Numbered from the stretch's first letter, positions 16,269-25,783 are shown. The stretch is 52,330 nt of DNA from Pseudoflavonifractor phocaeensis (GCF_021531375.1 NZ_JADYTU010000016.1:1-52330), one strand, 5' to 3'. The notes: a model not told the origin generated them from the letters alone. Numbers and translations: made by a program.

Positions 16269-17621
16269 TTAGAAAATACCCTGAGCCATCATGGCATCGG
16301 CGACCTTCTGGAAGCCAACGATGTTGGCGCCAGCGACCAGGTCGTAGCCCAGGCCATAGCGCTCGGCGACCTCGACGGAGGAAGCGTAGATGTTCTTCAT
16401 GATGCCCTGCAGCTTGGCATCCACTTCCTCAGCGGACCAGTACAGACGCTCAGCGTTCTGAGCCATCTCCAGCTCGGAGACGGACACGCCGCCGGCGTTG
16501 ACAGCCTTGGAGGGAGCGACCACCATGTGCTTCTGGCCCTTCAGGAACTCCAGAGCCTCGTTGGTGGTGGGCATGTTGGCGACCTCGATGTAGTACTTCA
16601 CGCCGGACTCGGCAATCTTCTTGGCCCAATCCAGGTTGACGTCGTTCTGGGTAGCGGCGGGCATGTAGATGTCCACGTCCTTGACGCCCCAGCACTTGGT
16701 GTTGGGAACGAACTCGCAGCCGAACTTCTCGGCATAGGGAGCGCAGTGCATGGGATCCTTGGCGCGCATCTCCAGGATGTAGTTCAGCTTCTCCTCGGTG
16801 ACAACACCGTCGGGATCGTGGATGTAGCCGTCGGGGCCGGCGAAGTAGGTGACCTTGGCGCCCAGCTCAGCGGCCTTCTTCATGATGCCCCAGCCCACGT
16901 TGCCGTAGCCGGAGATGGCGATGCGCTTGCCCTCGATGGACTCGCCGTCGTGCTTCAGAGCCTCGACCAGATAGTAGACAGCGCCGTAGCCGGTAGCCTC
17001 GGGACGCAGGATGGAACCGCCGGTGCAGACAGCCTTGCCGGACAGAGCGCCGAACTCGGCATTGCCCTTGATGCGGCGGTACTGGCCATACATATAGCCG
17101 ATCTCACGGCCGCCCACGCCCAGATCGCCGGCGGGGCAGTCGATGTCCTGGCCGATGTGGCGGGCCAGCTCGGTGACGAAAGCCTGGCAGAAACGCATGA
17201 CCTCAGCGTCGGACTTGCCGCGAGGATCGAAGTCGGAACCGCCCTTGGCGCCGCCGATGGGCAGGCCGGTCATAGCGTCCTTGAAGACCTGCTCGAAGCC
17301 CAGGAACTTGATGATGGACAGGTTGACAGAGGGGTCAAAGCGGATGCCGCCCTTGAAGGGGCCGAGGGCCGCGTTGTACTGAACGCGGTAGCCGCGGTTG
17401 ACCTGCCACTCGTGGTTGTCATCCTCCCACACAACGCGGAACTCGATGACGCGCTCGGGCTCGACCATACGCTCCAGCAGAGCGGCCTTCTCGTACTCGG
17501 GGTGGGCGTTGATGACAGGCTCCAGAGAGGACAGAACCTCTTCGACGGTCTGCAGGAACTCGGGCTCGTTGGCGTTCTTAGCCTTGGTATCGGCCAGGAC
17601 GCGCTCAATGTACTTGTTCAT
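16269..17621 (-). CDS. gdhA: NADP-type glutamate dehydrogenase
   Basis: Protein of 450 residues, the usual length of hexameric bacterial GDH, joining 2-oxoglutarate and ammonium. The catalytic loop PIGGAKGGSDFDPRGKSD, the DLGVGGREIGYM segment and the dinucleotide fold ISGYGNVGWG are all present. AAGGAGGAGATTCC before ATG at 17621 sets the start; an upstream frame to 17678 lacks a site. It is monocistronic. NADP preference is inferred from family likeness, not proved by the sequence. Confidence 0.95.
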   Translation of the reverse strand: MNKYIERVLADTKAKNANEPEFLQTVEEVLSSLEPVINAHPEYEKAALLERMVEPERVIEFRVVWEDDNHEWQVNRGYRVQYNAALGPFKGGIRFDPSVNLSIIKFLGFEQVFKDAMTGLPIGGAKGGSDFDPRGKSDAEVMRFCQAFVTELARHIGQDIDCPAGDLGVGGREIGYMYGQYRRIKGNAEFGALSGKAVCTGGSILRPEATGYGAVYYLVEALKHDGESIEGKRIAISGYGNVGWGIMKKAAELGAKVTYFAGPDGYIHDPDGVVTEEKLNYILEMRAKDPMHCAPYAEKFGCEFVPNTKCWGVKDVDIYMPAATQNDVNLDWAKKIAESGVKYYIEVANMPTTNEALEFLKGQKHMVVAPSKAVNAGGVSVSELEMAQNAERLYWSAEEVDAKLQGIMKNIYASSVEVAERYGLGYDLVAGANIVGFQKVADAMMAQGIF

Positions 17622-17739
17622 TGGAATCTCCTCCTTCAAAATATGAAACGCAAGGTGATTTTGACGGAGCCCCTTCATTTTTTGAAGGAAACTAGGAAAA
17701 CTCCCAGGAAAAGGCTCCGTTTTTGCTCTTTATATGTAT

Positions 17740-17767
17740 ATCATAACATAAAAATTGGAAGAGTAAA
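17740..17767 (-). promoter_or_regulatory. gdhA promoter
   Basis: Minus strand TTTACT, 16 bases, TATGAT, about 120 bases upstream of the gdhA ATG. The -10 is preceded by TGT. Confidence 0.6.
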
Positions 17768-17850
17768 GCACCAATTTTGTGGGGGTCTCCACAATCAAAT
17801 AGCTGTGGTGTCCAACTCCCTTATGACGAAAGTCCGGGTAACTGCAAAAA

Positions 17851-17882
17851 AATGACCGTTCTCACAAAAAAGAACGGTCATT
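17851..17882. terminator. Bidirectional terminator
   Basis: AATGACCGTTCT / AGAACGGTCATT with an 8-base A-rich loop. T-runs follow on both strands. Confidence 0.85.
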
Positions 17883-17903
17883 TTTGTCATATCATGCAAG
17901 TTT

Positions 17904-18779
17904 TCAGTCAAATGCAAGGCCCAGGTAGGCGGTGGAGTTCCAATCCCAGCGGGTCTGCCGCTCCGGGTCCAGCCATTTCAGCATGGCAAACTTCCAGCCT
18001 TCGGATTCTGCTCCGTCCTCAGTCATGGGCCGCCGTACCAGCCATCGCTCCGCCGGGGCCGCCTGGGGCAGGCCGGGGAGGGCCAGACGCCGGGCGGCAG
18101 GGGCGCCCAGATACTCCTTCACCACCATCAGCCCGCCCCCGGCCCCCTCGGCGCACAGACAGACCGGACCGGCCTGGGTCTCCCCCACATACATCCCTCC
18201 GCCCGACAGCGCGCAGCAGCCGGCCTGATAGGCCAGGGCGTCCTCAGGGTAAGCAATGTGGGGCAGATGGGCCAGCAGCCCTTCCCGGACCGCCCCATAC
18301 TCCGCCGGCGAGGCGGGACGCAGCGGACTGGCGCCGTTCAGCGCCGGGACCTCGGCCGGACTCAGCTCGCTCTCAACCAGCCGAAAGCACTCCCGGAAAC
18401 CGTTGGCCCCGAAAAAGTCGTGGAGGGAGGGTTCGGCAGGCACCGTGGTCACGGCGGGGATAGACAGGGAACGGAAATAATCGTCCGCCCCCGCCAGCAG
18501 TTCTCCCGCCAGTCCCTTCCCCCGGCAGTCCGGGTGGGTGGCCACGGCGTACAGATAGGCCGCGCGGTACTTCCCCTGGCCGGGAACCACAAAGGTAGTG
18601 TCGAACCAGGCGGTCATGGAGCGGACCCGCCCCTCCTCCTCCAGCACCAGCACCCGCTCCGGGCGGTAGTAGGTATCATAAAAGTTGTCGAGGTAGGCCG
18701 CGGGGTCTCCGAAGGCCAGGGTCCACAGCTCCCGCTGTGCGGGGATATCCGCGGGGGTGGACGGACGGACGGTACGCAT
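17904..18779 (-). CDS. GNAT family N-acetyltransferase
   Basis: Protein of 291 residues. The acetyl-CoA motif lies at AVATHPDCRGKGLAGELL (about 79-96), followed by PSLHDFFGANGF, the usual GNAT C-terminal element. A second, less typical domain fills residues 150-291, as in two-domain Eis-like acetyltransferases. ATG at 18779 follows GGGAGGAGACTTCA. The acceptor is unknown. Confidence 0.85.
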   Translation of the reverse strand: MRTVRPSTPADIPAQRELWTLAFGDPAAYLDNFYDTYYRPERVLVLEEEGRVRSMTAWFDTTFVVPGQGKYRAAYLYAVATHPDCRGKGLAGELLAGADDYFRSLSIPAVTTVPAEPSLHDFFGANGFRECFRLVESELSPAEVPALNGASPLRPASPAEYGAVREGLLAHLPHIAYPEDALAYQAGCCALSGGGMYVGETQAGPVCLCAEGAGGGLMVVKEYLGAPAARRLALPGLPQAAPAERWLVRRPMTEDGAESEGWKFAMLKWLDPERQTRWDWNSTAYLGLAFD

Positions 18780-18899
18780 TGAAGTCTCCTCCCTGAACAT
18801 GAAATATAATGGGTAATCTGCCGTTTCCAAGAGCTGGCGGGATAAAAAACGGGGCGGACGGGGCCGGCCCGTCCGCTCCTGGCTTTGTTTTGACGTTTC

Positions 18900-19109
18900 T
18901 CAGCAGCCGGGGTACACGTCGCTCTTCTTGGGCATGATGATGGCGCAGATGAGATAGGCCCAGAAGCCGACGGAGCCCAGGAAGGCGGCGATGACCCAGG
19001 CCACCCGCACCAGGGTGGGGTCGATGTCAAAGTACTCCGCCAGGCCGCCGCACACACCGCAGATCATTTTGCAGCCGCCCTCGGTCCGGTACAATCTTTT
19101 TTTATCCAT
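18900..19109 (-). CDS. PspC domain protein
   Basis: Protein of 69 residues made of one PspC domain: KRLYRTEGGCKMICGVCGGLAEYF, then DPTLVRVAWV and a helix GSVGFWAYLICAIIMP. Such proteins are small inner-membrane factors linked to envelope stress. AGGAGAGG precedes the ATG. It lies 125 bases below the helicase gene, with no clear terminator between, so readthrough is possible. Confidence 0.9.
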   Translation of the reverse strand: MDKKRLYRTEGGCKMICGVCGGLAEYFDIDPTLVRVAWVIAAFLGSVGFWAYLICAIIMPKKSDVYPGC

Positions 19110-19234
19110 ACAGATCCTCTCCTATTCCAAAATGTAGTGTCCAATTTGTTCTTCTGGATACAGGATACGCCTGGAGGACTAAAAAATCCATAGGGAAAAG
19201 ATTAAAAAACGATAAAATCCCGGAAAGCTGCCCC

Positions 19235-20413
19235 TTATTTTCCCACGGTGGCCACCAGATCGCCCCGCTCGTTGAAGCGGACCGTGCGGATATCGCTGCC
19301 GGTGATCTTCTTGATCTCGTCCAGCCGGATGCCCTCGGTGACAGAGGACACCAGGGAGAAGGCCACGCCGTGGCGTTTTGCCCGGCCGGTGCGGCCGATG
19401 CGGTGGATATAATACTCGTTCTCGTCGGGGACGTCATAGTTGAACACCGCGTCCACATCGTCGATATCCAGGCCCCGGGCGGCCACGTCGGTGGCTACCA
19501 GCACCCGGATCTGCCCGTCCCGGAACTTCTTCAGCGTCTTCTCCCGGGCGGACTGCTGGATATCGCCGTGGATGGCCTGACAGGAGATGCCCCGCATCCC
19601 CAGCAGTCCGGCCAGCCGGTCGGTCATGTTCTTGGTGTTGCAGAACGCGATGACCCGTTCGTAGTCCCCCATGTCCAGCAGCCGGGCCATGGTGTCCGCT
19701 TTCTCGCTGCGCTCCACATCCAGCCGATACTGGGCGATGTCGGGCCGGTTCTCCTGGTCGGCGGGGACGGTGATCTCCACCGGGTCCCGCTGGTACACCC
19801 AGGAGATATCCATGACCTCCCGGGAGATGGTGGCGGAGAACATGCCCAGATTCCGCCGCTTGGGCATCTTGTCCAGAATGTGGGTCACGTCCCGGACGAA
19901 GCCCATGTCCAGCATCCGGTCGGCCTCGTCCAGCACCACGGTCTGGACCTTCTCCAGCCGGACGGTGCGCCGCTTCATGTGGTCCATCAGGCGGCCGGGC
20001 GTGGCCACCACGATCTGGGGAGACTTCTTCAGCTGGGTAATCTGCCTGTCGATGGGCTGGCCGCCGTAGAGGCACACCACCCGGACCCCCTCCTTGAAGG
20101 CGCACAGGTCCCGCAGCTCGTCCTGGATCTGGATGGCCAGCTCCCGGGTGGGGGCCAGCACCAGGGCCTGGACCTCGCTGCTCTCCGGGTCGATATGCTC
20201 CACCATGGGGATGCCAAAGGCAAAGGTCTTGCCGGTGCCGGTGGGGGCCTTGGCGATCACGTCCTTCCACTCCATAAAGTAGGGGATGGCCCCCGCCTGG
20301 ACGGGAGTGGCCTGAACGTAGCCCTTCTTCTCAATGGCCCGCATCAGCTCGGCGGAGAGGCCCAGCTGGGCGTACTCCACCGTATCGTTTACCGTCTGTC
20401 CGTTGATTTCCAT
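19235..20413 (-). CDS. DEAD-box ATP-dependent RNA helicase
   Basis: Protein of 392 residues, essentially the two RecA-like domains. The Q motif region (YVQATPVQ) is followed by APTGTGKT, PTRELA, TPGRL, DEAD, SAT and HRIGRTGR in order. The basic C-terminal tail or RNA-recognition domain of CshA/DbpA-type helicases is lacking, so substrate choice cannot be assigned. ATG at 20413 follows AAGGAACG; the frame extends to 20545 without a better site. Confidence 0.93.
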   Translation of the reverse strand: MEINGQTVNDTVEYAQLGLSAELMRAIEKKGYVQATPVQAGAIPYFMEWKDVIAKAPTGTGKTFAFGIPMVEHIDPESSEVQALVLAPTRELAIQIQDELRDLCAFKEGVRVVCLYGGQPIDRQITQLKKSPQIVVATPGRLMDHMKRRTVRLEKVQTVVLDEADRMLDMGFVRDVTHILDKMPKRRNLGMFSATISREVMDISWVYQRDPVEITVPADQENRPDIAQYRLDVERSEKADTMARLLDMGDYERVIAFCNTKNMTDRLAGLLGMRGISCQAIHGDIQQSAREKTLKKFRDGQIRVLVATDVAARGLDIDDVDAVFNYDVPDENEYYIHRIGRTGRAKRHGVAFSLVSSVTEGIRLDEIKKITGSDIRTVRFNERGDLVATVGK

Positions 20414-20551
20414 CGTCTTGTCGTTCCTTCCTTGCAGTCTCTTTGGATGCGATCCAAGGCCTCCCAACTGAACGATGTTCTCAACGCCTCTCCCGGCGCG
20501 GCCCCGAATCAAGGGACGGTTCTCTGCCGCCCCGTAATATTCCATGTTACA

Positions 20552-20579
20552 TTATACCGCGTTTTCCCCGTTTGTCCAT
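20552..20579 (-). promoter_or_regulatory. Helicase gene promoter
   Basis: Minus strand TGGACA, 16 bases, TATAAT. The remaining part of 20414-20717 holds only this promoter and the htrA terminator. Confidence 0.65.
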
Positions 20580-20667
20580 CCCTTTGTCCCAAAAGGCGTC
20601 GATTTTACCCAGCGAGCCGGGCGGGTGGAGAAGCCCGTTCCTGCCCAACGCCTCACGGCGCAAAAAA

Positions 20668-20697
20668 CCGCCCGCGGTCCTGCCGGATCGCGGGCGG
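20668..20697 (-). terminator. Terminator after htrA
   Basis: CCGCCCGCG and CGCGGGCGG arms; on the minus strand followed by TTTTTTG. Confidence 0.9.
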
Positions 20698-20717
20698 AAG
20701 GCCTGGAAGAGGATGGA

Positions 20718-22079
20718 TCACCAGGGGAAGCCGCCGAAGGGCCACTGGTAGTAGTAGCCGCTCTGGCCGTTCTGGTTCTGCTGCTGTTGCTGCTGGGTAT
20801 CCTGCTGGAGCTGGTTGTTAGCCTGGGTCTCGGCGTTCTTCTCGTCAAAGGTGATGGTCAGCTTCTGCTCCTGCTGGGAACGGATGACGGTGAGGGTGGC
20901 GGTGTCGCCGGCCTTATAATTGCTGGACAGGGCGGCGGTCAAGGCGGAGGGGGAATCAATGGCGGTGTCGTCGATGGCGGTGATCACATCGTTCACCTGC
21001 AGGCCGGCCTTCTGGGCGCAGGAGCCCTCCGCCACATAGGTGACCGCGGCGCCGGCGGGAATGCCGTAGCGCTGGGCGTCACTGGAGACGGCGCTCACCT
21101 GGATGCCCATATAGGGCTTTCCGGTGACGTAGCCGTGCTCGATCAGGTCGGCAATGATGTCCTTCACGTCGTTGATGGGGATGGCAAAGCCCAAGCCTTC
21201 GGCGGAGACGCCGGAGGAGGACTGGGTGTACTTGGCGGTGGTAATACCGATGACGTTGCCGTAGCTGTCAAAGAGGGGGCCGCCGGAGTTGCCCGGGTTG
21301 ATATCGCAGTTGGTCTGGAGCATGTTCAGGGTCACGTTGTCCCCGGTGGAGATCAGGCGGTCCAGAGCGGACACCATGCCGTTGGTATAGGTGAAGGTCA
21401 GCTCGCCCAGGGGGTTGCCAATGGCGTAGACGGCCTCACCCACCACCAGCTTGTCCGAGTCGCCCAGAGTAACGGGGGTCAGGCCGGTGGCCTCGATCTT
21501 CAGCACGGCCACGTCGTTATCCTTCTCGCCCCCCACCAGCTTGGCGGTATACTTGTCGCCGTTGGCAAAGGAGACCTCAATGGTTACGGAGCTGTCCTCC
21601 GCAGCCTCTTCAATGACGTGGTAGTTGGTGACGATGTAGCCGTCCTCGGTCAGCACAAAGCCGGAGCCGGATGCGGCGGAGGTGGTGGTCTGACCGAAGA
21701 TGTTCACCGACGTGGTGGAGACGGTGATGCCCACGCAGGAGGGCAGGTTGGCGGCGTACAGTTCCTGGGGCTCCATGGGCTGGCCCTTGTTGGTGTTCAC
21801 CACGGTCTGGACTTGGGGCCGCTCCTGCTCGTAAATGGTGGTCTCATTGCCGGAGCCGCTCAGCCGTCCGTACAGGGCCGCGCCTCCCGCGCCGGCGCAG
21901 CCGCCCACCAGAACGCAGGCAAGCAGGGCCGCGGCGATCCGCTTCCCGTTTCCCTTTTTCTTGGGAGGCTGGCTCTCGGGACCCACGTGGCCTCCGCTGG
22001 TGGGGATGGGGTCGGTGTAATCGCCGAAGCCGCCCCTATAGCCGTCGTTTTCGCTGTTATAAAAATTGAAGTCGCTCAT
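20718..22079 (-). CDS. HtrA/DegP-type trypsin-like serine protease with PDZ domain
   Basis: Protein of 453 residues: a cytoplasmic N-terminus, a membrane helix (about 47-70), a trypsin-like domain and one PDZ domain (about 310-405). The triad is His154 (NYHV), Asp189 (NDVAVLKI) and Ser265 (GNSGGPLF). It would degrade or refold damaged proteins outside the membrane. The last 40 residues are a Gln/Asn-rich, aromatic tail (QQDTQQQQQQNQNGQ then YYYQWPF), which is unusual. AAGGGAGC precedes the ATG. Confidence 0.95.
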   Translation of the reverse strand: MSDFNFYNSENDGYRGGFGDYTDPIPTSGGHVGPESQPPKKKGNGKRIAAALLACVLVGGCAGAGGAALYGRLSGSGNETTIYEQERPQVQTVVNTNKGQPMEPQELYAANLPSCVGITVSTTSVNIFGQTTTSAASGSGFVLTEDGYIVTNYHVIEEAAEDSSVTIEVSFANGDKYTAKLVGGEKDNDVAVLKIEATGLTPVTLGDSDKLVVGEAVYAIGNPLGELTFTYTNGMVSALDRLISTGDNVTLNMLQTNCDINPGNSGGPLFDSYGNVIGITTAKYTQSSSGVSAEGLGFAIPINDVKDIIADLIEHGYVTGKPYMGIQVSAVSSDAQRYGIPAGAAVTYVAEGSCAQKAGLQVNDVITAIDDTAIDSPSALTAALSSNYKAGDTATLTVIRSQQEQKLTITFDEKNAETQANNQLQQDTQQQQQQNQNGQSGYYYQWPFGGFPW

Positions 22080-22217
22080 AATATTGTGCTCCCTTCAAAA
22101 TATGTTGTCCATATTTTTCTTCTCTTTTCGAACTGTGGATATGATAGCGCGGAATTATGAAGAAAGCATGAAGAAAACAGGACTTATTTTTAAACTTTCC
22201 CCAAAATTTTCTTGACC

Positions 22218-23378
22218 TCAACGCCGGTCCGGACGTTCGGACAGAATGGCGGCCACATCCTGGGCCGCCGCAGCCAGGTCCAGCCGCAGTCCCCGGAACA
22301 TGCCCATCCCCGCCAGGTTGAGCAGCACCAGCAGCAGGATGGGACCCAGGACCATGCCCAGCACCCCCGCCAGCTTCATGCCCACATAGATGCTGACCAG
22401 GGAGAGGATGGGGGACAGCCCTGTCTGGTCTCCCACAAATTTGGGTTCCATCACCCGGCGGAACATGGCCACCACACCCCAGATGACCATGATCTCCACA
22501 GCCGCGGGGAAGTCCCGGGTAAACAGGGCGATGACCGCCCACGGGACCATTACGGTCCCCGAGCCCACGATGGGGATAAAGTCCAGCACCGCCAGCCCCA
22601 GGGCCAGCAGCAGACTGTAGGGCTGTCCGATCACAAAAAAGCCGGCCAGCAGGATGAAAAACACCCCTACTGACAAGCAGACCTGGGCTCTCAGATAGCC
22701 GCCGAAGGCCCCAAGGGCCACGGTCTTGACCTGGCCCAGGAAGCGCAGCAGGCTCTCGTCCATGCTCTGGACGGCCCGGGTGCGCAGATAGGGGTAGTCT
22801 GCCGTCAGAAAGTAGGTGGCCATGACAAAAATCACCAGCGCTACCACAAAGGAGGGCAAGCCCATGGCCTTGTCCTTGGTATAGTCCAGCACTCCGTTCA
22901 GCAGGGTGGGGGTGGCGGTGCTCAGCCAATTGAGCAGTCCGTCCAGCACCGACTGCACCGACTCGTTCAATTGAGGGGGCACCAGGGTCCACAGGCGGGC
23001 AAAGAGGGCTTCCGTCTGCTCCAGGGCCGACTGCAGGCCGGCCAGCAGGCCGTCCCAGTTCTGGAGCAGCAGGGCCGCCTCATTGCCGGCGGCATAGACC
23101 AGAAGGGCCACCGCCCCTCCCGCCAGCCCGAAGAGCAATATCAGGATCAACAGGGCCAGCGTCTGCCGGGACCAGCCGATCCGGCGCTGGAACCACTTGA
23201 CCGCCGGATTCAGCAGGACGGCCACCGCCAGAGCGGCAAGAAAGGGCGCGAACAGGGACAGCAGCGGCCGGCCGAATCTGGCCCCCAAAAACAGGACCAG
23301 CACCGCCAGAATCAGCCGGATCCCCAGCCGCAGCCACAGCCAGCCCCGCTGGCGCCAGGTCAATTGTCCAGGTCTCAT
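22218..23378 (-). CDS. AI-2E family permease, YtvI-like
   Basis: Protein of 386 residues with about eight membrane helices. The conserved block DFIPIVGSGTVMVPWAV and the end EPKFVGDQTGLSPILSLVSIYVG resemble the sporulation membrane protein YtvI more than AI-2 exporters, so the transported substrate, if any, is open. ATG at 23378 follows AAAGGCGGCG; a longer frame to 23501 is unsupported. It is upstream of htrA on the same strand. Confidence 0.85.
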   Translation of the reverse strand: MRPGQLTWRQRGWLWLRLGIRLILAVLVLFLGARFGRPLLSLFAPFLAALAVAVLLNPAVKWFQRRIGWSRQTLALLILILLFGLAGGAVALLVYAAGNEAALLLQNWDGLLAGLQSALEQTEALFARLWTLVPPQLNESVQSVLDGLLNWLSTATPTLLNGVLDYTKDKAMGLPSFVVALVIFVMATYFLTADYPYLRTRAVQSMDESLLRFLGQVKTVALGAFGGYLRAQVCLSVGVFFILLAGFFVIGQPYSLLLALGLAVLDFIPIVGSGTVMVPWAVIALFTRDFPAAVEIMVIWGVVAMFRRVMEPKFVGDQTGLSPILSLVSIYVGMKLAGVLGMVLGPILLLVLLNLAGMGMFRGLRLDLAAAAQDVAAILSERPDRR

Positions 23379-23500
23379 TCGTTTCGCCGCCTTTGTTTTT
23401 TTGAGTATCCTATCCCACCTTACCACAAAAAGCATGAATAAAATGTAAAACTTGGAAGCCCTTCTGTGTGAAGGCGTGGCGTACAGGCTGGTCCGACACA

Positions 23501-23541
23501 AAAAACAGGACTCCCCGGCATGGAGCCGGGAAATCCTGTTT
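23501..23541 (-). terminator. Terminator after degV
   Basis: AAAACAGGA-CTCCCCGGC pairs with GCCGGG-AAATCCTGTTTT across ATGGA. A T-run follows on the minus strand. Confidence 0.85.
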
Positions 23542-23553
23542 TGTCTGTTTGAT

Positions 23554-24417
23554 TCAGTCCCAATACAGCAGGCCCACCAGATTGGGGCCGGCGTTGATGG
23601 CGATCACGCCGCCGATGCAGTAGGTCAGATCCGGCTCCCGGCCCAGCTCCTGACGGCAGGCCTGAGCCAGCTTGTCCGCCTGCTCGTCATTGTTGCCCCG
23701 GATGAGCAGGATGGGGCTGTCGGGCCGGCGCTCCTTCTTACACAGCTCTACGATAGCGGAGATCACATTCTTCTCGCCCCGCACCTTGGACAGGATCTTG
23801 GACTCCCCGTCCTCAAAGGTCATGACGGGCTTCAGCCCCAGGGCCTCCCCCATGAAGGCGGCAGCCGCGGAGATCCGGCCGGACTTTTTGGCAAAGCGCA
23901 GGTCCAGAGCGGCAAAGATCACCCGGGCGTGGTCCACCCAGTCCTGGATGTAGGACACGATCTCCTCCGCTTCCTTTCCGGCGGCGGCCATACGGGCTCC
24001 CTCCAGCACCGGCCAGCCGTAGCTCATGGTGTAGTTATGGGAGTCAATGATATAAATGTGAAAGGTATCCCTGGCCTCGGGATGGTCCTCATAAAACTCC
24101 TCCCGGGCCTGAAGGGCGTTGCCGTAGGTGGCGGAGCCCTTGGAATTGATGGAGGTATGGATCAGATCGGTATAGCCCTCCTTCCAGGCCTGCTCGAAAC
24201 ACTGGGTAAACACATAGGGATTCAGTTGGGCGTGGGTGGGCGCCTGGGGGGTGGAGAGCAGCATCCCATAAAATTCCTGGGGCGCAAAATCAAAGCCGTC
24301 GTTCAGTTCCTTCTCTCCCATGGCAATGGGAAAGGGCAGGACCTGGATGGACAGTTCCTCCCGCAGGGCGTCAGGGATGTCGGCGGCGGAATCGGTGGAA
24401 AACTTGATACGAGCCAT
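23554..24417 (-). CDS. DegV family fatty-acid-binding protein
   Basis: Protein of 287 residues. It begins IKFSTDSAADIP and has HTSINSKGSATYGNA and the later LDLRFAKKSGRISAAAA, all typical of DegV/FakB proteins. These bind a single fatty acid and present it to the FakA kinase. No fakA-like gene is in the window. It has its own promoter and terminator. Confidence 0.92.
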   Translation of the reverse strand: MARIKFSTDSAADIPDALREELSIQVLPFPIAMGEKELNDGFDFAPQEFYGMLLSTPQAPTHAQLNPYVFTQCFEQAWKEGYTDLIHTSINSKGSATYGNALQAREEFYEDHPEARDTFHIYIIDSHNYTMSYGWPVLEGARMAAAGKEAEEIVSYIQDWVDHARVIFAALDLRFAKKSGRISAAAAFMGEALGLKPVMTFEDGESKILSKVRGEKNVISAIVELCKKERRPDSPILLIRGNNDEQADKLAQACRQELGREPDLTYCIGGVIAINAGPNLVGLLYWD

Positions 24418-24471
24418 AGCAGCCTCCCTTAAGCGGGGCGAGCCCCGTTTTCATAAGCATTATACGGAGTT

Positions 24472-24500
24472 ATTATGGCAAAAAAGTCCTTGTTTGTCAA
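24472..24500 (-). promoter_or_regulatory. degV promoter
   Basis: Minus strand TTGACA, 17 bases, CATAAT, 54 bases above the degV ATG. Confidence 0.75.
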
Positions 24501-24561
24501 TGCGCCGCCCCGTTCAGAACGTCTTCAGATTTCGACAGTTTTGGCAGTTTGTGCTGAAAAT

Positions 24562-24601
24562 GGACCCGCCGGGAGAAGCGCGCGTCTCCTGCGGCGGGTC
24601 C
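24562..24601 (-). terminator. Terminator after the DUF896 gene
   Basis: GGACCCGCCGGGAGA pairs with TCTCCTGCGGCGGGTCC around GAAGCGCGCG-like loop sequence, just below the stop at 24608. Confidence 0.7.
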
Positions 24602-24607
24602 TTCTTT

Positions 24608-24814
24608 TCATCCTTTTTTCTCCAGCTTCCGGCGGGTCCCGTCGGGGTACTGGATGTAGGTATTGTCCAGCTGGGCGGTGAGGCTGCGCTTGTAGGCGTC
24701 GATATACTCCCGGCGCAGGGCGTCCCGCTCGGCGGTCTCCTCCGGGGTCAGGCCCTCGGGGCTCTTGGCCTTTTTGGCCAGGGCGTTGATGCGGTCAAGC
24801 TTGGATTGTTCCAT
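24608..24814 (-). CDS. DUF896 (YnzC-like) protein
   Basis: Protein of 68 residues: KLDRINALAKKAKSPEGLTPEETAERDALRREYIDAYKRS fits the DUF896 family of small helical cytoplasmic proteins with a three-helix bundle. A related B. subtilis gene belongs to the SOS regulon. AGGAGAATATC-like sequence precedes the ATG. It lies below ylmH on the same strand. Confidence 0.9.
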   Translation of the reverse strand: MEQSKLDRINALAKKAKSPEGLTPEETAERDALRREYIDAYKRSLTAQLDNTYIQYPDGTRRKLEKKG

Positions 24815-24924
24815 GATATTCTCCTTAAATCTGATTTAGGATCGTGGGGCGATCCGGTGCGATCTCCCATATATCCGAGGACGGGCGGCGGTGTCCAAAG
24901 GCGGCATTTACCAAAGCCGCTTCC

Positions 24925-25725
24925 CTATACATACCGCTCCAGCACCAGCATGGTGCGGCCCTTTCTGGACTGGCCGGGGACCTCTTTCACCACGCACTTG
25001 CCCAGACCCCGGCAGGTGAGCACGTCCCCCTCCTCCACCTGCTTGTCCCCTTTCAGGCAGTCCCGGTGGTTGACCGCCACCTTGCCGGCGGAGATATAGG
25101 CCGCCGCCTTGGACCGGGACAGAGAGAACCCGGCAGCCAGCACCGCGTCCAGCCTTGGGGCGGCCACCGTGTCCCGAATCGTCTTCACCTGGGCGGGTCT
25201 GGGGGCCAGGTCGGACAGGGGAATCTCCCGCAGCTTCACCTTCCAGCGTCCCGCTCCCTCCCACTGGGACAGGAGGATAGGCGCCGCCTCCCGGAGGACC
25301 ACCACCTGGCACCTGCCCTCTTCGGGCAGAAGGATATCCCCCAGCTTCTCCCGGGCAAGCCCCAGACCCATGAGGGAACCCAAAATGTCCCGGTGACCCG
25401 GGGCGGCGTTCTTTGGAAACTCTCCCTCCACGGCGGCGAGGGGCCCTTCCGGATCGGCGAGAAGCTCCTCCGCCTCCTGCCAGTCGGGCAAAAAGGCGCA
25501 GACGGTCCGCTCCGCCCCCTCACAGCCGCCCCAGAACAGGTGCCGGGGCCGGCCCCAGGCGTTGAGCAGATCGGTCACCGATGCCCTCTCCCCAGGGGAC
25601 AGGAAGGGAGTATGGGCGGGGACGCCCCGGCTTTGGGCCAGCTCCAGCTTGTCCAGCACCCGGGCCAGCAGCACCCGTTCCTCCTCGCTGTGGGCGCAGC
25701 GGTCCAGCAGTTCCTTTTTAGTCAC
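24925..25725 (-). CDS. ylmH: YlmH (RqcP2)-type S4-domain RNA-binding protein
   Basis: Protein of 266 residues. The N-terminal YlmH domain includes ILGSLMGLGLAREKLGDILL. The C-terminal S4 domain (about 185-245) has RLDAVLAAGFSLSRSKAAAYISAGKVAVNHRD. YlmH binds 50S ribosomes and acts in nascent-chain quality control. In many Firmicutes it lies in the cell-division cluster; here it is apart, divergent from thrS. The start is GTG at 25725. Confidence 0.9.
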   Translation of the reverse strand: MTKKELLDRCAHSEEERVLLARVLDKLELAQSRGVPAHTPFLSPGERASVTDLLNAWGRPRHLFWGGCEGAERTVCAFLPDWQEAEELLADPEGPLAAVEGEFPKNAAPGHRDILGSLMGLGLAREKLGDILLPEEGRCQVVVLREAAPILLSQWEGAGRWKVKLREIPLSDLAPRPAQVKTIRDTVAAPRLDAVLAAGFSLSRSKAAAYISAGKVAVNHRDCLKGDKQVEEGDVLTCRGLGKCVVKEVPGQSRKGRTMLVLERYV

Positions 25726-25753
25726 GGCCTCGCCCCCCTTTTTATTGGTATCC

Positions 25754-25783
25754 AGTATAGGCGGAGCGGTGGACCTTTGTCAA
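25754..25783 (-). promoter_or_regulatory. ylmH promoter
   Basis: Minus strand TTGACA, 18 bases, TATACT, 29 bases from the GTG start. It is back to back with the thrS promoter. Confidence 0.7.

Noticed and set aside
16215-17855. 546-codon plus-strand frame opposite gdhA
   Set aside because: Antisense shadow; starts inside a terminator hairpin.
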